Below the pieces are notes generated by a model. That model was not told where the DNA came from, did not search any database, and was given only the letters and a program-made list of their open reading frames with translations. Positions 7,634 to 16,647 of a DNA stretch of 64,000 nucleotides are shown piece by piece. The translations under genes and the position numbers were made by a program. Numbering within the stretch: position 1 is the stretch's first letter; each line of letters starts with the position of its first letter. Source of the DNA: CADEFQ01 sp035433705 (GTDB lineage Bacteria; Pseudomonadota; Gammaproteobacteria; Steroidobacterales; Steroidobacteraceae). The stretch covers positions 5,872 to 69,871 of the forward strand of contig DAORVK010000013.1 in the NCBI GenBank assembly GCA_035433705.1, given 5' to 3'.

Positions 7634-10116
7634 AGTCGCGCCCCGAGATAGGCCGAGAGGCGCAGCAGATCGGCAAAGACGCCGCCCGCGGTGACCTCGG
7701 GCCCCGCGCCCGGGCCCTGCACGATCAGCGGATTCGCGCTGTAGCGGGCGGTGGCGAAGCGCACGATGTTGTCGGTGAGCGCGATGTTCGCGAACGCGTG
7801 CCGCCCTTCGACTTCGACCACCCCAACGGTTGCCTCGCCTTCGGCCGTGAGTCGGCCGACATAGCGCAGAACCTTGCCACGCGCCTTCGCCGCGGCGAAG
7901 CGTGCTTGCATCGCGGCGTCCGAAGCAGGCAGGCGCTGCATGAACTCGTCGATCGTGCCGCGTTCGAGACCGTTCGGCACGAGGCTCTCGACCTTGACGT
8001 CGGCAAGTTCCAGGCCAAGCCCCAATTCGCGCCCGAGGATGATGAGCTTGCGCGCGACGTCGGTGCCGGAGAGGTCATCGCGCGGGTCGGGCTCGGTGTA
8101 GCCGCGCTGCTTTGCGTCGGCGACGATCTGCGAAAAGGGCACCGAGCCGTCGTACACGTTGAAGAGCCAGGCGAGCGTGCCCGAGAAGATACCCTCGATG
8201 CAGCGCACCCCGTCGCCCGTGTCGCGCAGATCACGCAGTGTTTGCACGATCGGCAAGCCCGCGCCGACGGTGGTCTCGTAGAGATAATGCGCGCCCGTGA
8301 GGCGGCGGGTGGCCTGCAGGTCGCGGTAATACGTGAGGTCGCCGCTGTTCGCCTTCTTGTTGGGCGTGACGACATGGATGCCTGCCGCGAGCCATTCGCG
8401 ATAGCGGGCGGCCACTTCGGCGCTCGCGGTGCAGTCGATGATCACCGAGTGCGGCAGGTAGTCGACGTGCACATGCTCGACGAAGCGCGCGAGGTCCGCG
8501 GTCGTGCTGTGCGCCTTCACCGTCTCGCGCCACCGATCGAGCGGCAGACCCGTGTCCGACAGCACCATCGTTTTTGATGCGAGAATTCCCCGCACGCGCA
8601 GGTCGAGCTTCAGATCGCGCAGCCGCTCCGCCTGCGCAGCCACCTGATCGAGGAACACCTGCCCGACGGTGCCCGGTCCGATCACGCCGATCGACAGTGT
8701 GTGCGGCGAGAGGTAGAAACCCGCGTGCACGGCGCGCAGTGCCCGGGTCGCGTCCCTGCCGCCCACCACGACGGAGATATTGCGCTCCGAGGCGCCCTGC
8801 GCGATCGCGCGCACGTTGACGCTGCTCGCGCCGAGCGCATTGAATACCTTGGCCGAAACCCCTGGCATGCCCGCCATGCCGTCGCCCACGACCGCGAGAA
8901 TCGCGAGATCGTGATCGACATCGACACTCTGGATCTGCCCGTCGGCGAGCTCGCGGGCGAAGGCTTCGCGCACGGCCTGCACGGCCCGGTCGGCCTGCAC
9001 GCCTGGCACTGCACAGCAGATCGAGTGCTCGGAACTGCCCTGCGAAATCACGATGACCGAAATGTCTGCTTCACGCAGTGCGCCAAACAGCCGATGCGCC
9101 GTGCCGGGCACGCCGATCATCCCCGCGCCTTCGACATTGAGAAGCGCCACCTGATCGATGCTCGTGATGCCCTTGACAGGCATTCCCGACTGCGGCTGCG
9201 CGCAAATCAGCGTGCCTGCCCTGGCGGGCGCAAACGTGTTGCGGATCCAGATCGGGATGCCGCGCCCGACCGCGGGTGCCATCGTCTGCGGATGAATCAC
9301 CTTTGCGCCGAAGTACGCGAGCTCCATCGCCTCGCTGTAGGAAAGTGCGTCGATTACGCGCGCGTCGGGAACGCGCCGCGGATCAGCGGAGAGCACGCCA
9401 TCGACATCTGTCCAGATCACGATCTCGGCCGCATCGAGCAATGACCCGAAGATGGACGCGGAGAAATCGCTGCCGTTGCGACCCAGCGTCGTCTGCACAC
9501 CGTTGCGGCTCGAGGCGATGAAGCCGGTGATGATCAGTGTGCGCGGCCCCGCAGCTGCGGCGACCGGAGCCAGCTTCGCCTTCGATTCAGCCCACTGCAC
9601 CGCAGGCCCGAGCGCGCCCCATTCGACGACCAGCACCTTGCGTGCGTCGACCCATTCGATCGCACCGCGGCGCACGCCGCGGTGGGCGAGAAAGTCGCAG
9701 AAGAGCCGCGTCGACCACAGTTCGCCGTAGCCAACCACGGCGTCGCGCACGGCGCCCGCAGCCGAACGGGTGAGGCGCACGGTATTGAGGATGCCTTCGA
9801 GGTCGTGACAATCGCGATCGAATGCCGCGAGCCACAATTTCGCGCCCTTCGCGTCGAGTACGGTTGTGGCGACCGTGGCGTGACGGGCGCGCAGCGCATC
9901 CAGTTCGCCACGTACACCCTCCTGCTGCTGCTCGGCGAGCAGCACGAGGCGGTAGAGCGCATCGGTGACGCCGCGACAAGCGGACAGCACGACAGCGAGC
10001 TTCTCGTCGGGTGAAGCCTCGAGGATCTGCGCGACGCGCTCGAAACACGCCGCGTCGGCGACGCTCGAGCCGCCGAATTTGTGCACGCGCCAGGCGGCCC
10101 GATCTGAACCGGTCAT
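7630..10116 (-). CDS. thrA: Bifunctional aspartokinase / homoserine dehydrogenase I
   Basis: This fused enzyme carries the first and third steps of the aspartate-to-threonine route. The kinase half starts at VHKFGGSSVAD (K13 is in the ATP/aspartate site). Two ACT regulatory domains follow in the middle (around GAGMIGVPGTAHRLFGAL and DGMAGMPGVSAKVFNAL). The dehydrogenase half begins with the NAD-binding loop GVIGPGTVGQVF and contains VVTPNKKANSGD and the substrate region GAGPEVTAGGVFADLLR. The chosen ATG at 10116 gives 828 aa, close to E. coli ThrA. An upstream ATG would add 18 unrelated residues. ACT domains imply feedback inhibition by threonine. Confidence 0.96.
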   Translation of the reverse strand: MTGSDRAAWRVHKFGGSSVADAACFERVAQILEASPDEKLAVVLSACRGVTDALYRLVLLAEQQQEGVRGELDALRARHATVATTVLDAKGAKLWLAAFDRDCHDLEGILNTVRLTRSAAGAVRDAVVGYGELWSTRLFCDFLAHRGVRRGAIEWVDARKVLVVEWGALGPAVQWAESKAKLAPVAAAAGPRTLIITGFIASSRNGVQTTLGRNGSDFSASIFGSLLDAAEIVIWTDVDGVLSADPRRVPDARVIDALSYSEAMELAYFGAKVIHPQTMAPAVGRGIPIWIRNTFAPARAGTLICAQPQSGMPVKGITSIDQVALLNVEGAGMIGVPGTAHRLFGALREADISVIVISQGSSEHSICCAVPGVQADRAVQAVREAFARELADGQIQSVDVDHDLAILAVVGDGMAGMPGVSAKVFNALGASSVNVRAIAQGASERNISVVVGGRDATRALRAVHAGFYLSPHTLSIGVIGPGTVGQVFLDQVAAQAERLRDLKLDLRVRGILASKTMVLSDTGLPLDRWRETVKAHSTTADLARFVEHVHVDYLPHSVIIDCTASAEVAARYREWLAAGIHVVTPNKKANSGDLTYYRDLQATRRLTGAHYLYETTVGAGLPIVQTLRDLRDTGDGVRCIEGIFSGTLAWLFNVYDGSVPFSQIVADAKQRGYTEPDPRDDLSGTDVARKLIILGRELGLGLELADVKVESLVPNGLERGTIDEFMQRLPASDAAMQARFAAAKARGKVLRYVGRLTAEGEATVGVVEVEGRHAFANIALTDNIVRFATARYSANPLIVQGPGAGPEVTAGGVFADLLRLSAYLGARL

Positions 10117-10172
10117 GTGAACTCTCTGGAAGGGGGGCAAAAACCGCGAAAGCCTAGCATAATGCGGCACCC

Positions 10173-11144
10173 GTGGACCACGAACTGCACCGCCTCCTGC
10201 CGTTCTACGCCGACGCGCGAGCGACAGGTGAACCCCTTGCGCTCGCGCTCGTTCTGCGCACCGCCGGATCCACCTACCGCAAGCATGGTGCGTGGATGCT
10301 CATTGCACGTGACGGCCGCTATGCGGGGCTCCTGTCCGGTGGTTGCCTCGAGGGCGATCTGCGCGAGCACGCGTTCCGCGTGATCGACAGCGGCGTCGCG
10401 GCGCGCGTCAGTTACGACATGCGTGGACCCGACGATGCGCTCTGGGGCCTCGGCAGCGGCTGTGAAGGCGCCATGGATGTCCTGCTGTTGCGGGTGGGTC
10501 CGGCGGAGGAGTGGCAGCCGCTGGCAGCCCTGCACGACTCGATCGTGAAAGGCGATGCCTGTGCTTTCGGGGTCATCACGGAGCAGACGACCGGTGGGGC
10601 GCCGATCGGTACAGTCCTCATCAACCCGGCCGAAGTTGCGCCGCTTTTCATCGTGCGCGTCTCGCCGCCCCCACATGTATTGCTGCTCGGCGGCGGGCCT
10701 GACTCGCTGCCGGTCGCCGAACTCGTGGTTTTCCTGGGCTGGCGTCTCACCGTCGTGGACCATCGGCCTGCGTACACGGCGAGCGATCGTTTTCCTGCCG
10801 GCACGCGGGTGATCGGCTGTCATGCCGACGAACTGGCGCAGCATTGCAACCTCGCGCGCATTGACGCGGCGGTGGTAATGAGCCACCACCTCGACTCGGA
10901 CCGCGCTTATCTTGCCGCGCTTATCCCGACCGCAATTCCCTATGTGGGCCTGCTCGGTCCGCAGCCGCGTCGCGAGCGCCTGCTGGCAGACCTGGGCACA
11001 GTCGCCGAGGCCTTGCGTGCGCGCCTGCACGCGCCGATCGGGCTTGATATAGGCGCGCACACGCCATCGGCGATTGCCCTTTCGATCGTTGCGGAAATCC
11101 AGGCGGTATTTTCCGGTCGGGATGGCGGCCGTTTTTCTGTTTAG
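10173..11144 (+). CDS. XdhC/CoxI family molybdenum cofactor insertion factor
   Basis: About 323 residues. The N-terminal XdhC_CoxI domain carries ALVLRTAGSTYRKHGAWML and the hallmark LSGGCLEGDLREH. The C-terminal Rossmann domain holds VLLLGGGPDSLPVAELVVFL and later YVGLLGPQPRRERLL. Proteins of this family bind molybdenum cofactor and help sulfurate it before insertion into xanthine dehydrogenase-type enzymes. No such molybdenum hydroxylase subunit is encoded in this window, but a MocA-like protein is nearby at 14291. The start is a GTG, 56 bp from divergent thrA; no clear ribosome-binding site is visible. Confidence 0.87.
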   Translation: MDHELHRLLPFYADARATGEPLALALVLRTAGSTYRKHGAWMLIARDGRYAGLLSGGCLEGDLREHAFRVIDSGVAARVSYDMRGPDDALWGLGSGCEGAMDVLLLRVGPAEEWQPLAALHDSIVKGDACAFGVITEQTTGGAPIGTVLINPAEVAPLFIVRVSPPPHVLLLGGGPDSLPVAELVVFLGWRLTVVDHRPAYTASDRFPAGTRVIGCHADELAQHCNLARIDAAVVMSHHLDSDRAYLAALIPTAIPYVGLLGPQPRRERLLADLGTVAEALRARLHAPIGLDIGAHTPSAIALSIVAEIQAVFSGRDGGRFSV

Positions 11145-11181
11145 TTTCAGTCTGTTGTAGCGCTTTCTTATGAGGGCGTCT

Positions 11182-12465
11182 ATGCATGCCTGGTACGTGG
11201 TCGTCGTACTCCTCCTGGCCAACGCCGTGTCGTTCATCGACCGGTTATTGCTGTCGCTGCTGGTCACGCCGATCAAGACAGAGCTGCAGCTCTCCGACAC
11301 CCAGGTGAGCCTGCTGCAGGGCTTTGCATTCGCGCTCTTCTACTGCTTTGCGGGCCTTGCCCTCGCCCGTCTCGCCGATCGCTCGAGCCGCAAGTGGATC
11401 GTGACGGCGGGACTCGTACTCTGGTGCCTGCTGACTTCGCTTTCCGGCACGGCGCGCCACTATTGGCAGCTCTTCCTGTATCGCTTCGGTGTTGGCATCG
11501 GCGAAGGCACGCTCTCGCCCTCCGCCTATTCACTGATCGCGGCGTACTTTCCACGCGAGCGTCTGTCCCTCGCAATCGGGATCTACAGCCTCGGCATTAC
11601 CGCCGGCATCGGTCTCGCCTGGCTCGGGGGCGGCGCGGCGATTCACTGGGTGTCGATGCAGGACGCAATCGAACTGCCGGGTCTGCCGCCGCTGGCAGGC
11701 TGGCGTCTCGTGTTCGTGCTGGTCGGTGCGATCGGCCTGCCGGTGGCGGTGCTGATGCTGTTCGTGCGCGAACCTGCCCGGGCACCGGTTGCGCGCCCCG
11801 CGAGCGTCAGCGAAGTACTGGCGCAGTATCGCGCTGACGCCCGCCGTTACTCTCATGTGATGTTCGGCTATGGTGCGACGTCGATCACGATCTATGCCGT
11901 CATGACGTGGACGCCCACTTTTTACCTGCGGCACTATGGCGCATCGATCACCGGGGCCGCGACGGTACTCGGTTGCGCTGCGCTCGCTGGCGGGCTTAGC
12001 GGTGCGTGGCTCGGCGGTACGCTGGCGGACAAGCTGGAACAACGTGGCGACCGCCATGCGAAGCTTCGCGTGCTCTACTGGTGCTCGATCGGGCTCTTTG
12101 CCCCGGCCGTGGTCGCCCCGTTCATGCCGACCCTGCACGGATCTGCTGCGGTGCTCGCGCTGACCTTCTTCTTCGGCTCGGCCTGTACCGGCCCGGCCGG
12201 CGCCTTCGTGCAAGCGATCACGCCAGAGTCGATGCGTGCCCAGTTCGGCGCGATCTATCTCCTCGCGCTGACACTCGTGGGCGCGACGATGGGGCCGCTG
12301 CTGACCGCCCTTTTTACCGACTACGTGTTCCGCGACGAGGCATCACTCGGCTACTCACTGGCTGCCGTCAGTTTCGTGGGCAACTCGTTCGCGCTCTGGC
12401 TCATCCGCCGGGCCTTTCGCACCGGCACGACCACAGGGCAGACACCGGTCGATTTCATGGCCTGA
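11182..12465 (+). CDS. MFS transporter (spinster-like)
   Basis: About 427 residues with twelve hydrophobic segments in two halves. The first helix NAVSFIDRLLLSLLVTPIK, the loop LARLADRSSRKW (motif A) and the segment FRFGVGIGEGTLSPSAYSLIA-type pattern at about 95-115 resemble the spinster-type and sugar-acid carriers of the major facilitator superfamily. The ATG at 11182 is preferred because GAGGG lies five bases upstream; the ATG at 11170 lacks such a site. It is followed by a Rieske oxygenase, so uptake of that enzyme's substrate is possible. The substrate itself cannot be inferred. Confidence 0.85.
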   Translation: MHAWYVVVVLLLANAVSFIDRLLLSLLVTPIKTELQLSDTQVSLLQGFAFALFYCFAGLALARLADRSSRKWIVTAGLVLWCLLTSLSGTARHYWQLFLYRFGVGIGEGTLSPSAYSLIAAYFPRERLSLAIGIYSLGITAGIGLAWLGGGAAIHWVSMQDAIELPGLPPLAGWRLVFVLVGAIGLPVAVLMLFVREPARAPVARPASVSEVLAQYRADARRYSHVMFGYGATSITIYAVMTWTPTFYLRHYGASITGAATVLGCAALAGGLSGAWLGGTLADKLEQRGDRHAKLRVLYWCSIGLFAPAVVAPFMPTLHGSAAVLALTFFFGSACTGPAGAFVQAITPESMRAQFGAIYLLALTLVGATMGPLLTALFTDYVFRDEASLGYSLAAVSFVGNSFALWLIRRAFRTGTTTGQTPVDFMA

Positions 12466-12522
12466 CATATCTTTGCACCTGGACGCATACTCATCCCCGG
12501 GCGCGTTTGCTAAGGTTTGGTC

Positions 12523-13704
12523 ATGTTCATCAACTTCTGGTATCCGGTCATCCGCTCGGCCGATCTCGGCACGACACCGCAGCGAGTGCGCATCCTCGCC
12601 CACAATTTCGTCGTGTTCCGCGACGCGGCGGGTAAGCCCGCAGTACTGTCGGACACCTGCGTGCACCGCGGTGGTTCGCTGTCCGGCGGCAAGTGCAAGG
12701 AAGACGGTACGGTGCAGTGTCCCTATCACGGCTGGCGCTTCAATCGCGATGGCCAATGCACCCGCATCCCCTCGCTCGGCATCCAGGCGAAAATTCCGCC
12801 ACGCGCACGCGTCGATGCGTATCCGGTCGAAGAGCGCTATGGGCTCGTACACGCCTTCCTCGGCGATCTGCCCGAGGCCGAGCGGCCACCGATCATGCCG
12901 ATTTTCGAGGCGGACGATCCGAACTGGCGCTCGCATTCCATCAGCTTCGAAGTGCCGTATCACTACGAGCGCTCGATCGAGAACGGGCTTGATCCCGCGC
13001 ACAACGAGTACGTGCACACGACTCACGGCCACCAGGGCGAGCGCGAGAGCGAATACAGGGTGAACGAACTCGAGTCCGCACAGAACAATGCGTGGGGCTA
13101 CGGTTTCATGCACACCTACGATGCCCCACCGCTGCGCAACGGGGTGTTGCGCTTCTCGCGCAGGCAGGGTGGCAAGATGCAGGCGGGATCGGGCACCTAC
13201 GGCCCGAACCAGATGTGGACCTACATCCACATCTCCGAGACCAAGGCGATGCACCAGTACCTGTTTGAAGCGCCAATCGACGAGCGCACGACGCGCGTGT
13301 TCCTCGTGACCTTCCGCAACATCGTCTTCTTCAAGGGGGGCCTGCTTGCGAAGCTCAATAACTGGCTCGACAGGAAAATCACCGTACGCAACCTGTTCGT
13401 TGCCGGCCAGGACATCACTGTCGTGAAGCAGCTGCAACCCGTGCTCACTCCGCCCTCGACTGCGCGTGAGCTGATGATGCCGGCCGACAGGATCATCGCG
13501 CAGTACCGCGACAAACTCGATGAGTTCGAGCGCAAGGGCTGGCGCATCGATATGGTGCGCCTCAAGAAGGACCTGGAGCGCGGCAACGTGATCTACGCGA
13601 TCCCCTCCCCCGCGCGCCGCGAGACGAAGGGCTGGGTGCTCGAAGCGACCCCGCTCGTTGCAGCGGCCGACCCCGGCAAGGTGGCACAACTCGTTGCAGG
13701 TTAG
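12523..13704 (+). CDS. Rieske non-heme iron oxygenase, alpha subunit
   Basis: About 393 residues. The N-terminal Rieske [2Fe-2S] domain has CVHRGG (C46, H48) and CPYHGW (C66, H69). The mononuclear iron site of the C-terminal catalytic domain is visible as LDPAHNEYVH (D157, H160, H165). It resembles VanA/PaO-type single-component oxygenases, which demethylate or hydroxylate aromatic or cyclic substrates with a separate reductase. No reductase gene is nearby. The TTG six bases upstream is in frame but ATG at 12523 is preferred. The MFS carrier upstream suggests an imported substrate; a steroid or aromatic acid is only a guess. Confidence 0.87.
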   Translation: MFINFWYPVIRSADLGTTPQRVRILAHNFVVFRDAAGKPAVLSDTCVHRGGSLSGGKCKEDGTVQCPYHGWRFNRDGQCTRIPSLGIQAKIPPRARVDAYPVEERYGLVHAFLGDLPEAERPPIMPIFEADDPNWRSHSISFEVPYHYERSIENGLDPAHNEYVHTTHGHQGERESEYRVNELESAQNNAWGYGFMHTYDAPPLRNGVLRFSRRQGGKMQAGSGTYGPNQMWTYIHISETKAMHQYLFEAPIDERTTRVFLVTFRNIVFFKGGLLAKLNNWLDRKITVRNLFVAGQDITVVKQLQPVLTPPSTARELMMPADRIIAQYRDKLDEFERKGWRIDMVRLKKDLERGNVIYAIPSPARRETKGWVLEATPLVAAADPGKVAQLVAG

Positions 13705-13745
13705 GGCGCGTGCACGCGCCATGAGTGCACTGCTACAGTGCGCTC

Positions 13746-14279
13746 ATGGATGAGCTTGCGATATTGCGCGACCAGGTCGCGACCGAGCGCCGTCACCTCG
13801 CAGCGCTGCACAAGGCCTGCCGCACAGCATTGCAGGCGGGTGGCCATGCCGCCGGCCTGGTCGATACTTGCCGTGTCGCTGCTGCCTATCTCGTCTACAG
13901 CGCGCGCCGCCTGCACGCGCAGGACCAGGCGCACTGCCTGCTGCTGCGCCCGCGCGTTTCCCCGGTTGACGCGACCAGTCTCGCGCTGCTCGACGATCTT
14001 GAGGACACGCTGCAGCGTTCGCGAGCCGCCCTGCGCGATCTTGAATCCGCGCTTGACCCGGTCACCGGAACCCGGGCCTGGCTCGACTTCATCGACAACG
14101 TACTCGGCAAGAGGCGTCATAGCCTCGAGCATCTCTTTCGCGAGCACTACACGATCGATGACTGGCGCGCGTCCTCGTGCGTCGATGCCGACAGCATTCT
14201 CGAAGAGCGCGAGCGCTTTGCCGCTGTGTGCGCGGCCTTTCCGTCCGGCCTCGAGCCTGAGGCCGGGGCGACGGGATAA
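13746..14279 (+). CDS. Small helical protein, possibly hemerythrin-like
   Basis: About 177 residues, no signal peptide, predicted almost wholly helical. Histidines recur in helix-like spacing: H17, H22, H57, H63, then H125-x3-H129, and H134-x4-D139 in REHYTIDDW. This recalls the hemerythrin four-helix di-iron pattern (H-x3-H/E and H-x4-D), but the order is not canonical. It sits between the Rieske oxygenase and the MocA-like gene on the same strand, starting 41 bp after the oxygenase. I do not recognise a named family. An upstream ATG at 13725 would overlap the tail of the intergenic space and looks less likely. Confidence 0.6.
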   Translation: MDELAILRDQVATERRHLAALHKACRTALQAGGHAAGLVDTCRVAAAYLVYSARRLHAQDQAHCLLLRPRVSPVDATSLALLDDLEDTLQRSRAALRDLESALDPVTGTRAWLDFIDNVLGKRRHSLEHLFREHYTIDDWRASSCVDADSILEERERFAAVCAAFPSGLEPEAGATG

Positions 14280-14290
14280 AGCGGCGCGCC

Positions 14291-14896
14291 GTGCAATCCA
14301 CCTCCAGCGAAGCGCCCACGCTGCACGCAATCGTGCTCGCGGCCGGCGCCTCGACGCGCTTCGGCTCGCCGAAGCAACTCGTGCGCATCGAAGGGCGGCC
14401 GATGCTGCACGCGGTCGTGAGTCGCGCGGTCGAAGTGGCCGGGCACTCCGTGACCGTCGTACTCGGAGCGCACGCGCCCGAGCTGACACCGCTGCTGCGG
14501 CACACGCCTGCGTCCGTGATCGTCAATCGCGACTGGCAAGAAGGCATGGGGAGCTCGATCCGCACCGGCATGTCGCAGGTGCCTGGCTCGGTGGATGGCG
14601 TGCTCCTGCTGCTCGCGGACCAGCCAGGAGTCACTGCGGATGACTTGCGCCGCCTCGCGGGCGCCTGGCGACGCCGGCCGGATTCAATCCTTGCCGCGCA
14701 GTACAGCGGTATCGCGGGAGTCCCCGCAATCTTTCCGCGGTGGGTGTTTCGGGACCTCACGGACTTGCGCGGCGACCGTGGTGCGCAGGCGCTGCTCAAG
14801 CGCTACGTCGATCGGGTCGCGCGCCTGCCGATGCCTTCCGCCACCGTTGACATCGACCGCCCGGAGGACCTGCTCTCGGTGAGCACGGGTGACTGA
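14291..14896 (+). CDS. MocA-like molybdenum cofactor nucleotidyltransferase
   Basis: About 201 residues of the NTP-transferase fold. The nucleotide-binding loop LAAGASTRFGSPKQL (about 17-31) is intact, followed by VVLGAHAPEL, NRDWQEGMGSSIR, the metal site LLLADQPGVT and GDRGAQALL. Together these match MocA/YgfJ proteins, which attach CMP or GMP to molybdopterin. CMP addition makes the MCD form used by xanthine dehydrogenase-type enzymes, which agrees with the XdhC gene at 10173. It starts with GTG, 11 bp after the preceding gene. Confidence 0.87.
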   Translation: MQSTSSEAPTLHAIVLAAGASTRFGSPKQLVRIEGRPMLHAVVSRAVEVAGHSVTVVLGAHAPELTPLLRHTPASVIVNRDWQEGMGSSIRTGMSQVPGSVDGVLLLLADQPGVTADDLRRLAGAWRRRPDSILAAQYSGIAGVPAIFPRWVFRDLTDLRGDRGAQALLKRYVDRVARLPMPSATVDIDRPEDLLSVSTGD

Positions 14897-14922
14897 CGAC
14901 GCTTGAATTTCCAGAGCGGGAG

Positions 14923-15660
14923 TTACAGCGCGATGGCGTCTCCCAGATGGAAGAACCCCCCGGTCGGACCCTCCTCGGGCAGCAGTGCCAGCGCCACGGC
15001 GGTGCGCGCACCCTCCTCCGGGCTGATGAGTCCCTGCGGGTTCGGATCGGTCCGGACGACGCCGGGATGCGCGGCATTCACCTTGATGCGCGTATCCCGC
15101 AGCGCGCAGGCGAGATGCAGCGTGAATGCGTTGAGTGCCGTCTTGCTGGCGCTGTACGCGAGCGGCCAGTCGCCCTCGCTCCAGGCCGCCTGGTCGGCAC
15201 GCCGTGCCAATGAGCCGATGGCGCTTGAGTGATTCACGATACGGCCGGCATGGCTGAGGCGGATCAGCGGCAACAAGCGCTGTGTCAGGTCAACAAGGGA
15301 GAAGAAGTTGATCTCGAAGGTTTCGCGCAGCAGCCGCATCGGGACGTCGGCGGCGGTATGGCCCCAGTCGAAGCCCATGCCGATGTTGTTGACCAGAATG
15401 TCGAGATGGCCGAACTTGTGCGCGAGAAAATCGCGCGCCGATTCGAAGCTCTGCGGGTCGGCCGTGTCGATGCGGATCGACTGGATGTCCAGTCCCTCCG
15501 CCCGCAGGGCCGCTGCGGCCTGCTCTCCCGCTGCCGCATCGCGCGCGCCGAGCAGCACGGTGACGCCGTTCGAAGCGAGCTGGCGACAGATCGCGAGGCC
15601 AATGCCGCGATTGGCGCCTGTAACCAGGCCGATGCGCCGGGCAACTATCCCGTCAGCCAT
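14923..15660 (-). CDS. Short-chain dehydrogenase/reductase
   Basis: A classical SDR of 245 aa. The cofactor loop TGANRGIG lies near residues 15-22, the NNIG motif in LVNNIGMGF, and the catalytic serine and YxxxK in VNHSSAIGS and YSASKTALN. The tail FFHLGDAIAL and the order of motifs resemble carbonyl reductase-like SDRs that use NADPH. It is convergent with the MocA-like gene and divergent from the deacetylase. The substrate is unknown. Confidence 0.88.
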   Translation of the reverse strand: MADGIVARRIGLVTGANRGIGLAICRQLASNGVTVLLGARDAAAGEQAAAALRAEGLDIQSIRIDTADPQSFESARDFLAHKFGHLDILVNNIGMGFDWGHTAADVPMRLLRETFEINFFSLVDLTQRLLPLIRLSHAGRIVNHSSAIGSLARRADQAAWSEGDWPLAYSASKTALNAFTLHLACALRDTRIKVNAAHPGVVRTDPNPQGLISPEEGARTAVALALLPEEGPTGGFFHLGDAIAL

Positions 15661-15765
15661 CAGATATCCTTTGGAGGTTCAGTGGCCGTGCACACCGCAG
15701 TGCGCCGCCCTATGATTGGCGTAGTCGCACCGCCTGCGCGGGCAGACCACACCGGAGCGCACGAC

Positions 15766-16647
15766 TTGAAGCTGCCGCACGAACGCTTTGCATACTCGCC
15801 CATGAACGCGAGGCCGCGCTGGGCCCTGCCGAAGGGCGCACGCATCGCGGTGTACTGTGTCCTCAATGTCGAGGAGTGGAACATCGAAAAACCCGTGGCG
15901 CGCGAGTATCTCAGTTCGCCCGCCGGTGTGGTCACCGTGCCGAATGTGCCGAACTGGTCCTGGCACGAGTACGGCATGCGGGTCGGCATCTGGCGCGTGA
16001 TCGATGCGCTCGTGAAGCGCAGGATCGATGCCAGCGTCGCGATCAACGCCTGCGTCTGCGAGGGCCCCGGTGAGCCGGTGGCACGTGCGCTCAAGGAACT
16101 CGGCTGGGAGTTCATGGGCCACGGCCACACCCAGGCGGCGTTGCACAGCCTCCCGGATCAGCGCGAGGCGATCCGCCAGTCCTTCGGGATCCTCGAGCGC
16201 TACACGGGCGTCGCGCCCCGAGGCTGGCTCGGGCCCGGACTGCACGAGACGCTGGACACACTCGACTGGCTCGCCGAGGCTGGCTTCAAGTATGTGTTCG
16301 ACTGGCCGCTCGACGAGCACCCGATCGAGATGCGCACGGCGCACGGGCCGGTCGTGGCGATGCCCTACAGCATGGAGACGGGCGACCTGCCGATGATGGT
16401 CGTGCACCACCACCAATCGGACGTCTGGCTCAAGCGAATGAAGGACCAGTTCGACCGGCTCTATCGCGAAGGGGCACGTCAGCCGCGCGTGATGTCGATG
16501 AGCGTCCATCCCTTCGTCATCGGCGTGCCGCACCGGATCCGGTACTTCGAGGCGCTGTTCGACTACATGCGTCGCCACAAAGGGGTCTGGTTCGCGACCG
16601 CAGCGCAGATCTACGACTGGTATCGCGAGCACCCGCCGTCGACCTGA
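15766..16647 (+). CDS. Polysaccharide deacetylase family protein
   Basis: A NodB/CE4-fold protein of about 293 residues, close to the PuuE/allantoinase-like and PgdA-like branch. Visible markers are KLPHERFAYSP at the start, VYCVLNVEEW, the strand FMGHGHTQAAL (metal-type histidines), GWLGPGLHETLDTLDWL, and MSVHPFVIGVPHRI. The TTG at 15766 is preferred because GGAG lies eight bases upstream and the protein then begins at the usual family position. An ATG at 15712 and a GTG at 15682 (after GGAGG) are alternatives. The substrate could be an N-acetyl sugar or a cyclic amide. Its 3' end overlaps convergent fdhD by 37 bp. Confidence 0.78.
   Translation: MKLPHERFAYSPMNARPRWALPKGARIAVYCVLNVEEWNIEKPVAREYLSSPAGVVTVPNVPNWSWHEYGMRVGIWRVIDALVKRRIDASVAINACVCEGPGEPVARALKELGWEFMGHGHTQAALHSLPDQREAIRQSFGILERYTGVAPRGWLGPGLHETLDTLDWLAEAGFKYVFDWPLDEHPIEMRTAHGPVVAMPYSMETGDLPMMVVHHHQSDVWLKRMKDQFDRLYREGARQPRVMSMSVHPFVIGVPHRIRYFEALFDYMRRHKGVWFATAAQIYDWYREHPPST

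Noticed and set aside
10117..10172. Possible threonine leader peptide upstream of thrA
   Set aside because: The gap has no start codon followed by threonine or isoleucine codons and no terminator-like hairpin.
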